A DNA stretch of 64,000 nt from Opitutia bacterium (GCA_016187945.1 JACPIT010000006.1:326277-390276), one strand, 5' to 3'. Positions 33,767 to 44,481 are shown, numbered from the stretch's first letter. The notes: generated by a model not told the origin, from the sequence alone. Translations and numbers: made by a program.

Positions 33767-35275
33767 ATGAGCCTGTTCCAAACCAAATCCGTCGCGCTGC
33801 TTCAGGCCGAAGCGTCGGGCGACCAACGCCTCAACAAGACGCTGACCGCCACGAATCTCGTCAGCCTCGGCATCGGCGCGATCATCGGCGCCGGCATCTT
33901 CGTGCTCAGCGGCCAGGCCGCCGCGCAATACGCCGGGCCGGCGATCGCGATCTCGTTTGTGATCTCGGGACTCGGGTGCCTGTTCGCCGGTCTTTGCTAT
34001 GCCGAGTTTGCCGCGATGGTGCCGATCGCCGGCAGCGCCTACACCTACAGCTACGCGACGCTCGGCGAGTTCTTCGCGTGGATCATCGGCTGGGATCTCA
34101 TCCTCGAATATCTCTTCACCGCGCCGACCGTCGCCGTCGGCTGGTCGAGCCACTTCGTGACTTTCCTGAAGGACTTTTGTGGCGTCACCGTGCCGGCGCA
34201 TCTCTGCAACGCGCCGTTCGACGTCGATCTCACGCGAACCGAATACCTCAACCTCGGCCTGTTCCAGCTCCCCTATCATCCCTTTGTCTCGACCGGCGCG
34301 CTCGTGAATTTCCCCGCCGTCGCGATCATCGTCTTCCTCACGATCCTCCTCTACATCGGCATCAAGGAGTCCGCGAATTTCAACAACGTGATGGTGATCA
34401 CCAAGGTCGCCGTGCTTCTCGGTGTGATCGGCTTCGGCCTCTGGTATATCTTCACCCACTTCGCCGCCGCCAAGGCCAACTGGACGCCGTTCATCCCCGC
34501 CAACACGGGCGTCGACGGCCAATACGGCTGGAGCGGCATCCTGCGCGGCGCGGGCGTGATTTTCTTCGCCTACATCGGCTTCGACGCCGTCTCGACCTCC
34601 GCGCAGGAAGCCAAGAACCCGCAACGCGACATGCCGCGCGGCATCATCGGCTCCCTGATCATCTGCACCGTGCTCTTCATCACCATTTCGCTCGTGCTAA
34701 CGGGCATGCAGAAATACACGCAACTGAACAACGCCGCGCCCGTCGTGAACGCGCTCATCAACGCCGGCGCGCCGGCGGCGTTGCGCTTCGTCGTCGAGAT
34801 CGCCGCGATCGCCGGCCTCAGCTCGGTCATCCTCGTCATGCTGATGGGCCAGCCCCGCATCTTTTTCTCGATGGCCAACGACGGCCTGCTCCCGTCCGCG
34901 TTCGCGAAAGTCCATCCGCGTTTCAAGACGCCCTACGTCACCACGATCCTCACGGGCGTGCTCGCCGCCATCATCGGCGGCTGCCTGCCGCTCAGCCTGC
35001 TCGGCGAACTCGTTTCGATCGGCACGCTGCTCGCCTTCGTCATCGTCTGCGCCGCCATCATCGTGCTCCGCTACAAGCAGCCCGATCTGCCGCGTCCCTT
35101 CAAGACGCCGCTCGTGCCGCTCGTGCCGATTCTCGGCATCCTCATCTGCGGCGCGCAAATGGTCGGCCTGCCGCGCGACACTTGGATCCGTCTCCTCGTC
35201 TGGATGGCGATCGGCATCGTAATCTACTTCGGCTACAGCCGCCGCCACTCGAAGCTGAACAACGCCGCGAAGTAA
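33767..35275 (+). CDS. APC family amino acid permease
   Basis: A 502-aa transporter with about 12 membrane helices. LVSLGIGAIIGAGIFVLSGQ is the helix-1 unwound GxG substrate motif, followed by LGCLFAGLCYAEFAAMVPIA and YIGFDAVSTSAQEAKNPQRD, typical of the cationic amino acid transporter (CAT/YfnA-like) branch. LMGQPRIFFSMANDGLLPSA is also standard. Substrate is probably a cationic or neutral amino acid. A paralogue follows directly on the same strand. Confidence 0.9.
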   Translation: MSLFQTKSVALLQAEASGDQRLNKTLTATNLVSLGIGAIIGAGIFVLSGQAAAQYAGPAIAISFVISGLGCLFAGLCYAEFAAMVPIAGSAYTYSYATLGEFFAWIIGWDLILEYLFTAPTVAVGWSSHFVTFLKDFCGVTVPAHLCNAPFDVDLTRTEYLNLGLFQLPYHPFVSTGALVNFPAVAIIVFLTILLYIGIKESANFNNVMVITKVAVLLGVIGFGLWYIFTHFAAAKANWTPFIPANTGVDGQYGWSGILRGAGVIFFAYIGFDAVSTSAQEAKNPQRDMPRGIIGSLIICTVLFITISLVLTGMQKYTQLNNAAPVVNALINAGAPAALRFVVEIAAIAGLSSVILVMLMGQPRIFFSMANDGLLPSAFAKVHPRFKTPYVTTILTGVLAAIIGGCLPLSLLGELVSIGTLLAFVIVCAAIIVLRYKQPDLPRPFKTPLVPLVPILGILICGAQMVGLPRDTWIRLLVWMAIGIVIYFGYSRRHSKLNNAAK

Positions 35276-35294
35276 GCCGCGCCGCACCGACGCC

Positions 35295-36794
35295 ATGAGC
35301 CTCTTCCGGACGAAACCCATCGCCGACCTCCAGAAAGAGGCCGGCGCCGAGCACGGCTACAAACGCACACTCGGCCCCATCAGCCTCATCTCGCTCGGCA
35401 TCGGCTCCGTCGTCGGCGCCGGCATCTTCGTGCAAACCGGCCAGGCGGCCGCGCTCTACGGCGGCCCCGCCATTGCGCTCTCGTTCATCGTCTCGGGCAT
35501 CGCGTGCCTCTTCGCGGGTCTCTGCTACGCGGAACTCGCCGCGATGATCCCGGTCTCCGGCAGCGCCTACACCTACACCTACGGCAGCCTCGGCGAGATT
35601 CTGGCGTGGGTCGTCGGCTGGTGCCTCATTCTCGAATATCTCTTCTCCGGCGCCGCGGTAGCCGTGAGCTGGTCCGGCGCGACGCGCGACATCCTGAACG
35701 AATTTCACCTCGCCCTGCCCGCTTCGCTCGCGAGCGCGCCGCTCGACGTAGATCCGGACCACGTCATCCCGATCAATCTCGGTTTCGTGACGTTCCAACT
35801 TCAAACGCTCAAGGCCACCGGCGCTCTCATCAACATCCCCGCCGTCTTCATTTCGCTCCTGCTGACCTACATTCTCTACATCGGCATCAAGGAGTCCGCC
35901 GGCTTCAACAACCTGATGGTCGTGATCAAAGTCGGCGTGCTCCTCGCGCTCGTCGGCTACGGCATCTACTACTTCCTCGGTCACCCCGACGTGGCGCGCG
36001 CGAACTGGCACCCGTTTCTCCCGAGCAACACCGGCACGTGGGGCGAATACGGCTGGAGCGGCGTCTTCCGCGGCGCCGGCGCGATCTTCTTCGCCTACGT
36101 CGGCTTCGATTGCGTCTCCTCCGCCGCGCAGGAAACGAAAAATCCGCAGCGCGATCTCCCCGTCGGCCTCCTCGGCACGTTGCTCATCGTCTCGTTCCTC
36201 TTCATCTCCGTGTCGCTCGTGCTCACCGGCATGGTCCACTACTCGAAGCTGAACGTCGACGCGCCCTTCATCTACGCGCTCCAGCAAATCCAGGCGCCCG
36301 CCATTTTCCGCTACCTGATCGAAGCCGCCACGCTCGCTGGCCTCACGTCCGTCATCCTCGTCTCGCTGCTCGGCCAACCGCGCATCTTCTACTCGATGGC
36401 CCGCGACGGCCTGCTTCCCGCTTACTTCGCGAAGATCCATCCGAAATACGGCACGCCGCACGTCACGACATGGATCACCGGCATCTCGTGCGCGATCATC
36501 GCCGGTCTCTTCCCGCTCAATCTCCTCGGCGAACTCATCTCGATCGGCACGCTGCTCGCCTTCTCGCTCGTCTGCGCCGGCGTCTGGGTTCTACGCGAGA
36601 CGCGCCCCGATCTGCCGCGCTCGTTCAAGACGCCGCTCGTGCCGCTCGTGCCGCTGCTCGGCATCATCACGTGCGTCTTCCAAATGTTCTCCCTGCCCGC
36701 GATCACCTGGCTGAACCTCACCGTCTGGATGGCCATCGGCTTCGCCGTCTACTTCGGCTACAGCCGCAGACACAGCAAACTCGCGCCGCGCTAA
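35295..36794 (+). CDS. APC family amino acid permease, tandem paralogue
   Basis: A 499-aa transporter beginning 20 bases after the first and clearly homologous to it along its length: ISLGIGSVVGAGIFVQTGQA, IACLFAGLCYAELAAMIPVS, YVGFDCVSSAAQETKNPQRD, LLGQPRIFYSMARDGLLPAY. Both start with the same MSLF-x-TK pattern. The loops between helices 3-4 and 5-6 differ most, which suggests different substrates. A terminator follows, so the pair is probably one transcription unit. Confidence 0.9.
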   Translation: MSLFRTKPIADLQKEAGAEHGYKRTLGPISLISLGIGSVVGAGIFVQTGQAAALYGGPAIALSFIVSGIACLFAGLCYAELAAMIPVSGSAYTYTYGSLGEILAWVVGWCLILEYLFSGAAVAVSWSGATRDILNEFHLALPASLASAPLDVDPDHVIPINLGFVTFQLQTLKATGALINIPAVFISLLLTYILYIGIKESAGFNNLMVVIKVGVLLALVGYGIYYFLGHPDVARANWHPFLPSNTGTWGEYGWSGVFRGAGAIFFAYVGFDCVSSAAQETKNPQRDLPVGLLGTLLIVSFLFISVSLVLTGMVHYSKLNVDAPFIYALQQIQAPAIFRYLIEAATLAGLTSVILVSLLGQPRIFYSMARDGLLPAYFAKIHPKYGTPHVTTWITGISCAIIAGLFPLNLLGELISIGTLLAFSLVCAGVWVLRETRPDLPRSFKTPLVPLVPLLGIITCVFQMFSLPAITWLNLTVWMAIGFAVYFGYSRRHSKLAPR

Positions 36795-36832
36795 CGCGGC
36801 GCGCGCCGCGCGCCTCCTACACCGACCCACTC

Positions 36833-36860
36833 GGCGGCACCGAAAGCGTGCCGCCTTTTT
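36833..36860 (+). terminator. intrinsic terminator after permease pair
   Basis: Stem GGCGGCAC/GTGCCGCC with loop CGAAAGC, followed by five T, 38 bases after the stop codon. Confidence 0.9.
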
Positions 36861-36938
36861 CGCGCCCGCGTCATGGCCGGAAAAACGATTGCACCGGGCC
36901 GACATCGTCGGTTTTCCGTTAAATCACCCCGTTCCGCC

Positions 36939-38624
36939 ATGTTTCGCCCCCGCTGCCTGCCCCGCGCGCTCTGCGCGCTTGTCCTCACGCTTGCCATCTC
37001 GCTTCGCGCCGCTCCCGAGTGGCGCGACGCCCAAGGCACCGCCTTCAAGGCCGATCCCGTCGAGATCCTCGGCCCGTTCGCCGCGTTCAAATCGAGCGCG
37101 ACGAACGGCCGCCTCGTCCTGCTCCGCGGCTTGAACGACGACGATTGCCGGCGCTTCTTCGACGCCACGCGCAACCGTCCGCGGCGCGCCGCGTCGTTCG
37201 CCGATGCGCAAGGCGAAGTGACCCGCGATCTGCCCGGTCACGTGCTGCGCCTCGTCAACGGCCAGCTCGTCCCCGCCGATCTCCGCGGCCAGCCCGAGCC
37301 GCAACTCGTCGTCGCGCTCTACGGCACGCACAACAACGGCGAGTCCTGGCTGATGCTGAACAACTTCACGGCGCTCTACCGTCGCATCACCGCCGTCTAT
37401 CCCGGCGTGGTCGAAGCCGTCTTCCTGGGCTACGGTCACAAGGAGAGCGAACACCGCAACATCGCAGCCGGCGTGTGGATGCCCTGGCTCGTCGCGGACT
37501 TCAGCGCCCAATCCTCCCTGCGCGTGCTCAGCCGTTTCACTCCGTCCGAGGCGGCGAGCGCGGTCGTATTTTCCCGCGATGGCGCGCCGTTGCTCGCCGC
37601 GCGCATCGACGATCTCGCCGGCTGCCGCAAATTCGCCGACGAGCTGACCAATTTGGTCGGCGCCATCAACGAAACGAATCCCCGCACCTGGCCCGACCGC
37701 GCCCACTACGCCGCTGCCACCCGCCCGCTGCTTCACGCCCACGACGATGCCGCCCCCGAACTAATCGGCAATCCCATCCGCCCCGAAGGACTCCGCCCTA
37801 ACGGCATCGAGCGCGTCGCCGCGCACATGACCGTCGACGCGCAGGGCGCCGTCACCGCGGTCGAGCTGTCTCCCGACTCGGTTCTACCGCCGACCTTCCG
37901 CGCACCGCTCGTGGAAACGCTCCGCCGCCACGCCGTCTTTGCTCCCGCCATCCACAACGGCACTCCCGTGGCCAGCACCTTCGACTATGTCGTCACGCCC
38001 GCCGAAAGCGCAGCCAGTGCCGCCGACGTGATGTGGGTGAGTGGCAACCTGCGGCGCGACATCGCGATCGATTCCTGGCTCGTGCTCAGCCCCGTGCCGG
38101 TCGACAAGGAGGACTTCTCCGAAGTGAAGAGCGTCGACCCGCTCACCGGCAAAGTCACTCTCACCTCCTTCGAGGTCACCGCCAACGGCCTGAGCCGGAA
38201 GAAACAGATGAACGCGTTCCACACCGACTGGTTCACCGCCGCCGGAGCCGCGAGCGTGCACCCGGCCGAAAGCGCCACCCAGGAAATCGACGGGAATGCG
38301 ATCAAATGGCGCCGCGTAAAATCGGTCGACGGCTACATCGACCTCCAAGCGCCCCTCAACGCGCGCGACTACTGCATCGGTTACGCCTGGACGGAAATCG
38401 ACGTGCCGGCGGACACCGAAGCCTACCTCGGCATCGGCAGTGACGACGGCCTCAAGATTTGGCTGAACGGCGCCTTGGTGCACGACAAGTGGGTGCGCCG
38501 CCTGAGCCGCCTCGACGACGACGTCGTGCCGCTGAAACTCAAAGCCGGCCGCAATACGCTGCTGATGAAAATCCAAAACGCCATCGGCGACTGGAGTTTC
38601 GTCTACCGCCTGCGCACGCGCTGA
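36939..38624 (+). CDS. secreted protein with TonB-C-like and PA14/galactose-binding-like regions
   Basis: A 561-aa exported protein with signal peptide (LPRALCALVLTLAISLRA). The N-terminal region contains EWRDAQGTAFKADPVEILGP, resembling SHD1-like modules, followed by a thioredoxin-like or unknown region with NNGESWLMLNNFTALYRR. Residues about 285-345 (MTVDAQGAVTAVELSPD...FDYVVTP) resemble a TonB C-terminal domain. The C-terminal 150 residues hold WTEIDVPADTEAYLGIGSDD and GLKIWLNGALVHDKW, a carbohydrate-binding-type jelly-roll segment common in Verrucomicrobiota and Planctomycetota. No catalytic motif was recognised. It is a structural or binding protein of unknown role. Confidence 0.65.
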   Translation: MFRPRCLPRALCALVLTLAISLRAAPEWRDAQGTAFKADPVEILGPFAAFKSSATNGRLVLLRGLNDDDCRRFFDATRNRPRRAASFADAQGEVTRDLPGHVLRLVNGQLVPADLRGQPEPQLVVALYGTHNNGESWLMLNNFTALYRRITAVYPGVVEAVFLGYGHKESEHRNIAAGVWMPWLVADFSAQSSLRVLSRFTPSEAASAVVFSRDGAPLLAARIDDLAGCRKFADELTNLVGAINETNPRTWPDRAHYAAATRPLLHAHDDAAPELIGNPIRPEGLRPNGIERVAAHMTVDAQGAVTAVELSPDSVLPPTFRAPLVETLRRHAVFAPAIHNGTPVASTFDYVVTPAESAASAADVMWVSGNLRRDIAIDSWLVLSPVPVDKEDFSEVKSVDPLTGKVTLTSFEVTANGLSRKKQMNAFHTDWFTAAGAASVHPAESATQEIDGNAIKWRRVKSVDGYIDLQAPLNARDYCIGYAWTEIDVPADTEAYLGIGSDDGLKIWLNGALVHDKWVRRLSRLDDDVVPLKLKAGRNTLLMKIQNAIGDWSFVYRLRTR

Positions 38625-38643
38625 GTTTGCTCGCACTTGGGCC

Positions 38644-39038
38644 GTAGGGCCGGCTTCAGCCGGCCCCCAAATACTCTCGCCCGCACGCCGCAGCAAAGTA
38701 GCGCCGGTCTCCGACCGGCGAGAGAACGCCCATTCGCACGCCCCACAAGCGAACCACCTCGAACCGGGGCCTGTCCAGGTGATCGCCGCTGTCCCAGCGG
38801 CGACGCAGCGCACACCCCCTCAACATCTGCGCACAGAAAAGGCTCCGGCAGGGACGCCGACGCCCACCTGAAATGCGCCGAACCGGGCATTAAGTAGGGC
38901 CGGCTTCAGCCGGCCCCAACAAGCCTCGCTCGCTCGCCGCAATAAAGTAGCGCCGGTCTTCGACCGGCGAGAGCGAAACCCATTCGCACGCGCCGCAGCG
39001 GAACCACCTCGAACCGGGCCGGCTGAAGCCGGCCCTAC
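38644..39038. repeat. tandem array of composite palindromic repeats
   Basis: Two about 125-bp direct units (38644-38771 and 38894-39018) each contain GTAGGGCCGGCTTCAGCCGG, then GTAGCGCCGGTC(T/C)(T/C)CGACCGG, then CGAACCACCTCGAACCGGG-like sequence. Between them lies a third palindrome type (GGTGATCGCCGCTGTCCCAG...GGCAGGGACGCCGACGCCCACC). The array closes with the mirrored arm GGGCCGGCTGAAGCCGGCCC. No gene is supported in this 440-bp gap between the TonB-C-like gene and hemB. Confidence 0.85.
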
Positions 39039-39065
39039 GGCACGCGCCGCGCCACTTCGCGCCGC

Positions 39066-40076
39066 TCAGCCCTTGTAAGCCTTCGCCACGTCCTTCGCGA
39101 AATACGTCAGAATCATGTCCGCGCCCGCGCGTTTGATCGCGAGCAGCGACTCGTGCCGCGTGCGCACGAGATCGAGCCAGCCGAGCCGCGCCGCCGCGTG
39201 GATTTGCGCGTATTCGCCGGAAACCTGATACGCCGCCACGGGCGTCTCCGTGGCGTTGCGCACGTCGCGGATCACATCGAGGTAAGCGCCGGCTGGCTTC
39301 ACCATGACGACGTCCGCGCCCTCCTGCACGTCGAGCTGCATCTCGCGGATGGCTTCGCGGCGGTTGGCGGGGTTCATCTGGTAAGTCGCCTTGCTGAGCA
39401 ACCGCGTGCCCGCGGCCTGCGCGCTGCCGACCGCGTCGCGGAACGGCCCGTAGTAAGCCGAATTGTATTTCACCGAGTAGGCCATGATCGCCGTGTCGGT
39501 GTAGCCCGCGGCGTCGAGCGCCCGGCGGATCGCGCCGACGCGGCCGTCCATCATGTCCGACGGCGCGACGAAATCCACGCCGGCGTCCGCCTGCATGACG
39601 GCCATCTTCGCGAGAATCGCGACGGTGCGATCGTTATCGACGTTGTCCTTTTCGGCGTTGAGCACGCCGTCGTGGCCGTGGCTCGTGTAAGGATCGAGCG
39701 CGACGTCGGTGATGATCGAAAGCTCCGGCACAGCCTGCTTCACCGCGCGCACGGCACGGAGGATGAGCGTCTGCGGGTTCAGCGCCTCGGTGCCGTTCTC
39801 GTCCTTCAGCTTCGAGTCGAGCTTCGGAAACAGCGCCACGGCCGGCACGCCGAGCGCGTAGATTTCCGCGCACTCCTTCACGAGGTCCGCGATGTTCAGG
39901 CGGAACACGCCGGGCATCGACCCGATCTCTTCGGGCGCCAGCGAACCATCGACCACAAACAGCGGCGCGATGAGATCGGCGGGACGCAGAACGGTTTCCT
40001 CGACCATCGCGCGGCGGCTGGCGAAACGGCGCAAGCGGCGCGGACGGTGCGTGAGCACGAGTTTTTCGTTTTGCAT
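39066..40076 (-). CDS. hemB: delta-aminolevulinic acid dehydratase (porphobilinogen synthase)
   Basis: A 336-aa HemB condensing two ALA to porphobilinogen, upstream of both haem and the siroheme made by cobA/cbiX. Motifs are RPADLIAPLFVVDGS, DVALDPYTSHGHDG, DFVAPSDMMDGRVGAIR (Schiff-base region), MAYSVKYNSAYYGPFRDA (catalytic Lys) and VMVKPAGAYLDVIRD. The Cys-rich zinc site (DxCxCxYTxHGHCG) is replaced by Ala/Asp residues, placing this in the Mg-dependent class. No hem neighbours. Confidence 0.96.
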   Translation of the reverse strand: MQNEKLVLTHRPRRLRRFASRRAMVEETVLRPADLIAPLFVVDGSLAPEEIGSMPGVFRLNIADLVKECAEIYALGVPAVALFPKLDSKLKDENGTEALNPQTLILRAVRAVKQAVPELSIITDVALDPYTSHGHDGVLNAEKDNVDNDRTVAILAKMAVMQADAGVDFVAPSDMMDGRVGAIRRALDAAGYTDTAIMAYSVKYNSAYYGPFRDAVGSAQAAGTRLLSKATYQMNPANRREAIREMQLDVQEGADVVMVKPAGAYLDVIRDVRNATETPVAAYQVSGEYAQIHAAARLGWLDLVRTRHESLLAIKRAGADMILTYFAKDVAKAYKG

Positions 40077-40156
40077 GGAGCGCAGACGGTAGCCGCTCCC
40101 CCGCCCTCCGGCTATGGAAATCTTGCCCTTCGCGCCGCGGATTTTGGCCGCTGAAG

Positions 40157-40275
40157 GTAGGGCGAGTCGTCTCGACGAGCCGCTGCACCTCCCGCGAATC
40201 CACGCGAATTTTCGCGAATAGATCGGCGGTCCGCCGCTCTCATCTTCATTCGTGTCGATTCGCGTCCATTCCCGG
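40157..40275. repeat. two interspersed repeats upstream of cysS
   Basis: A GTAGGGCGAGTCGTCTCGACGA palindrome (40157-40182) is followed by an inverted pair: CGCGAATCCACGCGAATTTT near 40194 and ATTCGTGTCGATTCGCGTCC near 40249. They occupy most of the 318-bp hemB-cysS gap, which otherwise holds no gene. Confidence 0.7.
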
Positions 40276-40394
40276 GCAGTCCTCCTCTTAAACCTAAACT
40301 TTCAACTTCAACCCGCGCGCCAGCGCGTTGCGTCACCCCCAACGTCGCGTTTGCCATCCGGCCGGTTTTTCGTTTCCAACTTTCTTTCCGCCAC

Positions 40395-41819
<1,425 letters not shown>

Positions 41820-41914
41820 GCTCAAGACCTCTAACTTGCCATTCGCCGCCTGAAACGACGTGACAAAAACCAAGCCCTGACGCATCCACTCCGGCCGCCT
41901 ACCCTGTTTGAGCC

Positions 41915-43702
41915 ATGAAGCACCTGCACTACGTCGAGATAGAGAACTTCAAGCGCTACGGAAAGAAGCAGCGTATCGATCTCGACCACCCAGCGGTTCT
42001 AATCGGTCCCAACAACTGCGGCAAGACCAGCGTGCTCCAAGCGATCGCGCTATGGTCCATCGGACTGCGAACGTGGAGAGCTGAGTCCGAAAATTCGAAA
42101 GCCGAAAAAAAGACCGGAAGACCACTGAATCGCCTCAGCATTCTTGCCGTTCCAGTGCCCAAGACCCGCCACTTTTGGAACAACTTCAGAGTCTCCGAAA
42201 GACCGCTGGTAATCACTCTAGGCGTCGATGTCAGCGGTCAACCGAAGCCGTTTTCGATGATTTTCCGGCACCACGCCAGTGACGAGTTGGTGTATTGCCA
42301 GCCAGATCCGGATTCGATGCGCGATTACACCGTGTTCGCAGCCGCCGCAGACTTGGAAGTCTCGTTGCTCTATCCGATGTCTGGTATTTCGGCAGATGAG
42401 GCAATTATCCAGCCCAAGCGCATAGACTATTTCATGGGGCGAGGGAGCACCGCCGAGGTGTTGCGCAATATCTGTCTGCAAATCCACCAGACTGCACCTT
42501 CCGATTGGCGAGAGGTGGCGGGCCTCATGCGTCGTTTGTTCCATGTCGAGCTCGGCGCTCCGGTAGAAAACGAGAAAGGCGCGGTCGATCTTGGCTACAG
42601 CCAACCTGGCGCCTCCGGCGAAATGGATCTCAGCCTCTCTGGGCGCGGATTCCAGCAGATGTTGCTCATCTTCGCCCATCTCTTCCTGCACAAAGGCAGC
42701 GTGCTACTCGTAGACGAGCCTGATGCGCACTTGGAAATCCTGCGGCAACAGCAAGTATTCACCCTCCTGCGCGACATAGCTCGGCGCAATCGCTGCCAAG
42801 TCGTGCTTGTGACCCACTCCGAGGTCGTGCTCGCGGAGGCGCTAGAAACCAATCTTACGCTGATTCTCGACGGCAAGCCGGACAATCTCGCGGGTCGGAC
42901 GGAAATCAAAAATGCGCTGAAACACTTCGGTGCCGAACACTATGTCCGCGCCCGGGAAACGGGACACGTGCTTTATGTAGAGGGAAGCACAGACGTGGAC
43001 ATGCTCCGGGCCTTCGCACGGAAGCTCAACCACTCCGCAGCTGAATTGATCGAGGACGGTGCCAAACTCAACGTATACTATCTTCAAGACAACTACCCTG
43101 AAGCAGAGCGCCCCCCGGAAGCAGAGCTAGAACGCGTCGAAGGCGGCTACGGTCTTAAACCGGAGGACCATTTCCATGCGTTGCGACGTATGCTTCCCGC
43201 GTTACGAGGGCTCGTGATTCAAGATAACGATGGGCGCAACCGTTTAGATGGACAATTCGGGGAGCTCAAAAAACTCTACTGGAGACGGTATGAAGCCGAA
43301 AACTACTTCATCACTCCTGAACTGCTCTTGGCAGAAGGCCACAGGGCGCTCTCAGGTGCCGAACTCTTCTCCCACCAACCTGCCGAGGTGCTGCGATCAC
43401 TTCTTTTGACCAAGGTGTTTGACGGTTCCGAGGAGGACATGGCGAACTACGAACGCGCAGACGAATCCACGCGCAAAACGATCTGGCGCGCGCAAACACT
43501 CCAGAGGAAATTGAGCGTGCTGGCCGAAGAGTATTTTCGCGATCTCGCGCGTGCTACAGGCACAGCGATGGCCTTCACCAAAGGCGGCCTACACGATATG
43601 GTCGCGCGCTGCGATGTCGCGGAACTAGATGGCGAGGTTAAGGAAAAATTGGACGCCATCGCAGCGTTGGTCGGCTCCAATGGATCGACCGCCACACATT
43701 GA
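41915..43702 (+). CDS. AAA ATPase with C-terminal TOPRIM-like (OLD family/DUF4435-like) domain
   Basis: A 595-aa ABC-type ATPase. YVEIENFKRYGKKQRIDLDH opens an SMC/RecF-like fold; Walker A is LIGPNNCGKTSVLQA (31-39), the signature LSGRGFQQMLLI (241-248), Walker B VLLVDEPDAHLEI and the His switch VVLVTHSEVVLAEAL. The C-terminal half has GHVLYVEGSTDVDML (TOPRIM Glu356) and LRGLVIQDNDGRNR (Asp437/Asp439), then RRYEAENYFITPELL. This layout is that of OLD-family nucleases used in phage defence (as in Gabija GajA or retron effectors), but no helicase, RT or other partner is adjacent. Codon use is less GC-biased than in neighbouring cysS, suggesting transfer. Confidence 0.82.
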   Translation: MKHLHYVEIENFKRYGKKQRIDLDHPAVLIGPNNCGKTSVLQAIALWSIGLRTWRAESENSKAEKKTGRPLNRLSILAVPVPKTRHFWNNFRVSERPLVITLGVDVSGQPKPFSMIFRHHASDELVYCQPDPDSMRDYTVFAAAADLEVSLLYPMSGISADEAIIQPKRIDYFMGRGSTAEVLRNICLQIHQTAPSDWREVAGLMRRLFHVELGAPVENEKGAVDLGYSQPGASGEMDLSLSGRGFQQMLLIFAHLFLHKGSVLLVDEPDAHLEILRQQQVFTLLRDIARRNRCQVVLVTHSEVVLAEALETNLTLILDGKPDNLAGRTEIKNALKHFGAEHYVRARETGHVLYVEGSTDVDMLRAFARKLNHSAAELIEDGAKLNVYYLQDNYPEAERPPEAELERVEGGYGLKPEDHFHALRRMLPALRGLVIQDNDGRNRLDGQFGELKKLYWRRYEAENYFITPELLLAEGHRALSGAELFSHQPAEVLRSLLLTKVFDGSEEDMANYERADESTRKTIWRAQTLQRKLSVLAEEYFRDLARATGTAMAFTKGGLHDMVARCDVAELDGEVKEKLDAIAALVGSNGSTATH

Positions 43703-43727
43703 CCGCTCCCTCTGGCAGTCCTTTCGC

Positions 43728-44402
43728 CTACACCCGCTGCGCCTCCACCACCTCGATTCTCCCGCCACCGGAGCGCCAGCGGATGTTCCAATCGGCCACC
43801 GTCATGCCATACACCCGATCCGCATCGGCGGCGTGATACGCCGGCTGCAAATCCAGCGCGAGCAATTGCCGCACGAGAGTGGCAACGCCTTCGGGCAATC
43901 GCGCCGCGATCTCCGGCGGAATCATGACGTCATTCGCCGTGCGCACCGCCGGCGCATCCTTTGACCAATCGGAGCGCGCATCACGCTTCGCCTCGCACCA
44001 CGGCAGATACGGTTTCACGTCGTAAACCGGCGTGCCGTCCACCGCGTCGATGCCCGCGACCCGCAGCGCGCCGGGCTCGATCGCGCGCAGTTCGACGAGC
44101 GAGAGCCCAAGGCCGTTCGGTCGCGTGGGCGCACGCGAGGCGAAGACACCGACGCGTTCGTTGCCGCCGAGTCGCGGTGGACGGACCGTCGCAGAGCCGT
44201 CCCACGGCGGGTTGCAGTGAAAACCCGTGATGAGCCACACGTGCGAGAAATCCTCCAGCCCGCGCACGAACTCCGGCGCGGCGAACTCCGGCAAAAACTC
44301 CACCCGCCCCTCCGCCGCCGGCACGAGGCCGGACTGGCGCGGCACGCCGAATTTTTCGGCGAAAGGCGTGCGGAGCACGGCGATGGGTTTGATTTCGGGC
44401 AC
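43728..44402 (-). CDS. trmO: tRNA (N6-threonylcarbamoyladenosine37-N6)-methyltransferase TrmO
   Basis: A 224-aa TsaA/TrmO-fold SAM enzyme adding the methyl group of m6t6A37. GTG start at 44402. Motifs are VLRTPFAEKFGVPRQSGLVP, GLEDFSHVWLITGFH, RVGVFASRAPTRPNGLGLSL, ELRAIEPGALRVAGIDAVDG and TPVYDVKPYLPWCE. The C-terminal part is the usual DNA-binding-like extension of the longer members. It complements TsaE at 16.6 kb. It is convergent with the AAA-TOPRIM gene, 25 bases apart. Confidence 0.92.
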   Translation of the reverse strand: MPEIKPIAVLRTPFAEKFGVPRQSGLVPAAEGRVEFLPEFAAPEFVRGLEDFSHVWLITGFHCNPPWDGSATVRPPRLGGNERVGVFASRAPTRPNGLGLSLVELRAIEPGALRVAGIDAVDGTPVYDVKPYLPWCEAKRDARSDWSKDAPAVRTANDVMIPPEIAARLPEGVATLVRQLLALDLQPAYHAADADRVYGMTVADWNIRWRSGGGRIEVVEAQRV

Positions 44403-44481
44403 GCTGCACTAGCGCGCGAATTTTCCCCTTCACAGCAACACTCGACTGCACGCCGTCGCAGAAATCGTGAAGCCCGTCGCA

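Noticed and set aside
38644..39038. Possible CRISPR array
   Set aside because: Only two long imperfect units with internal palindromes, no regular 25-40 bp repeats with unique spacers and no cas genes.
41915..43702. Gabija, retron or PARIS system
   Set aside because: No helicase, reverse transcriptase or DUF4435-only partner adjacent; called only as a lone AAA-TOPRIM protein.
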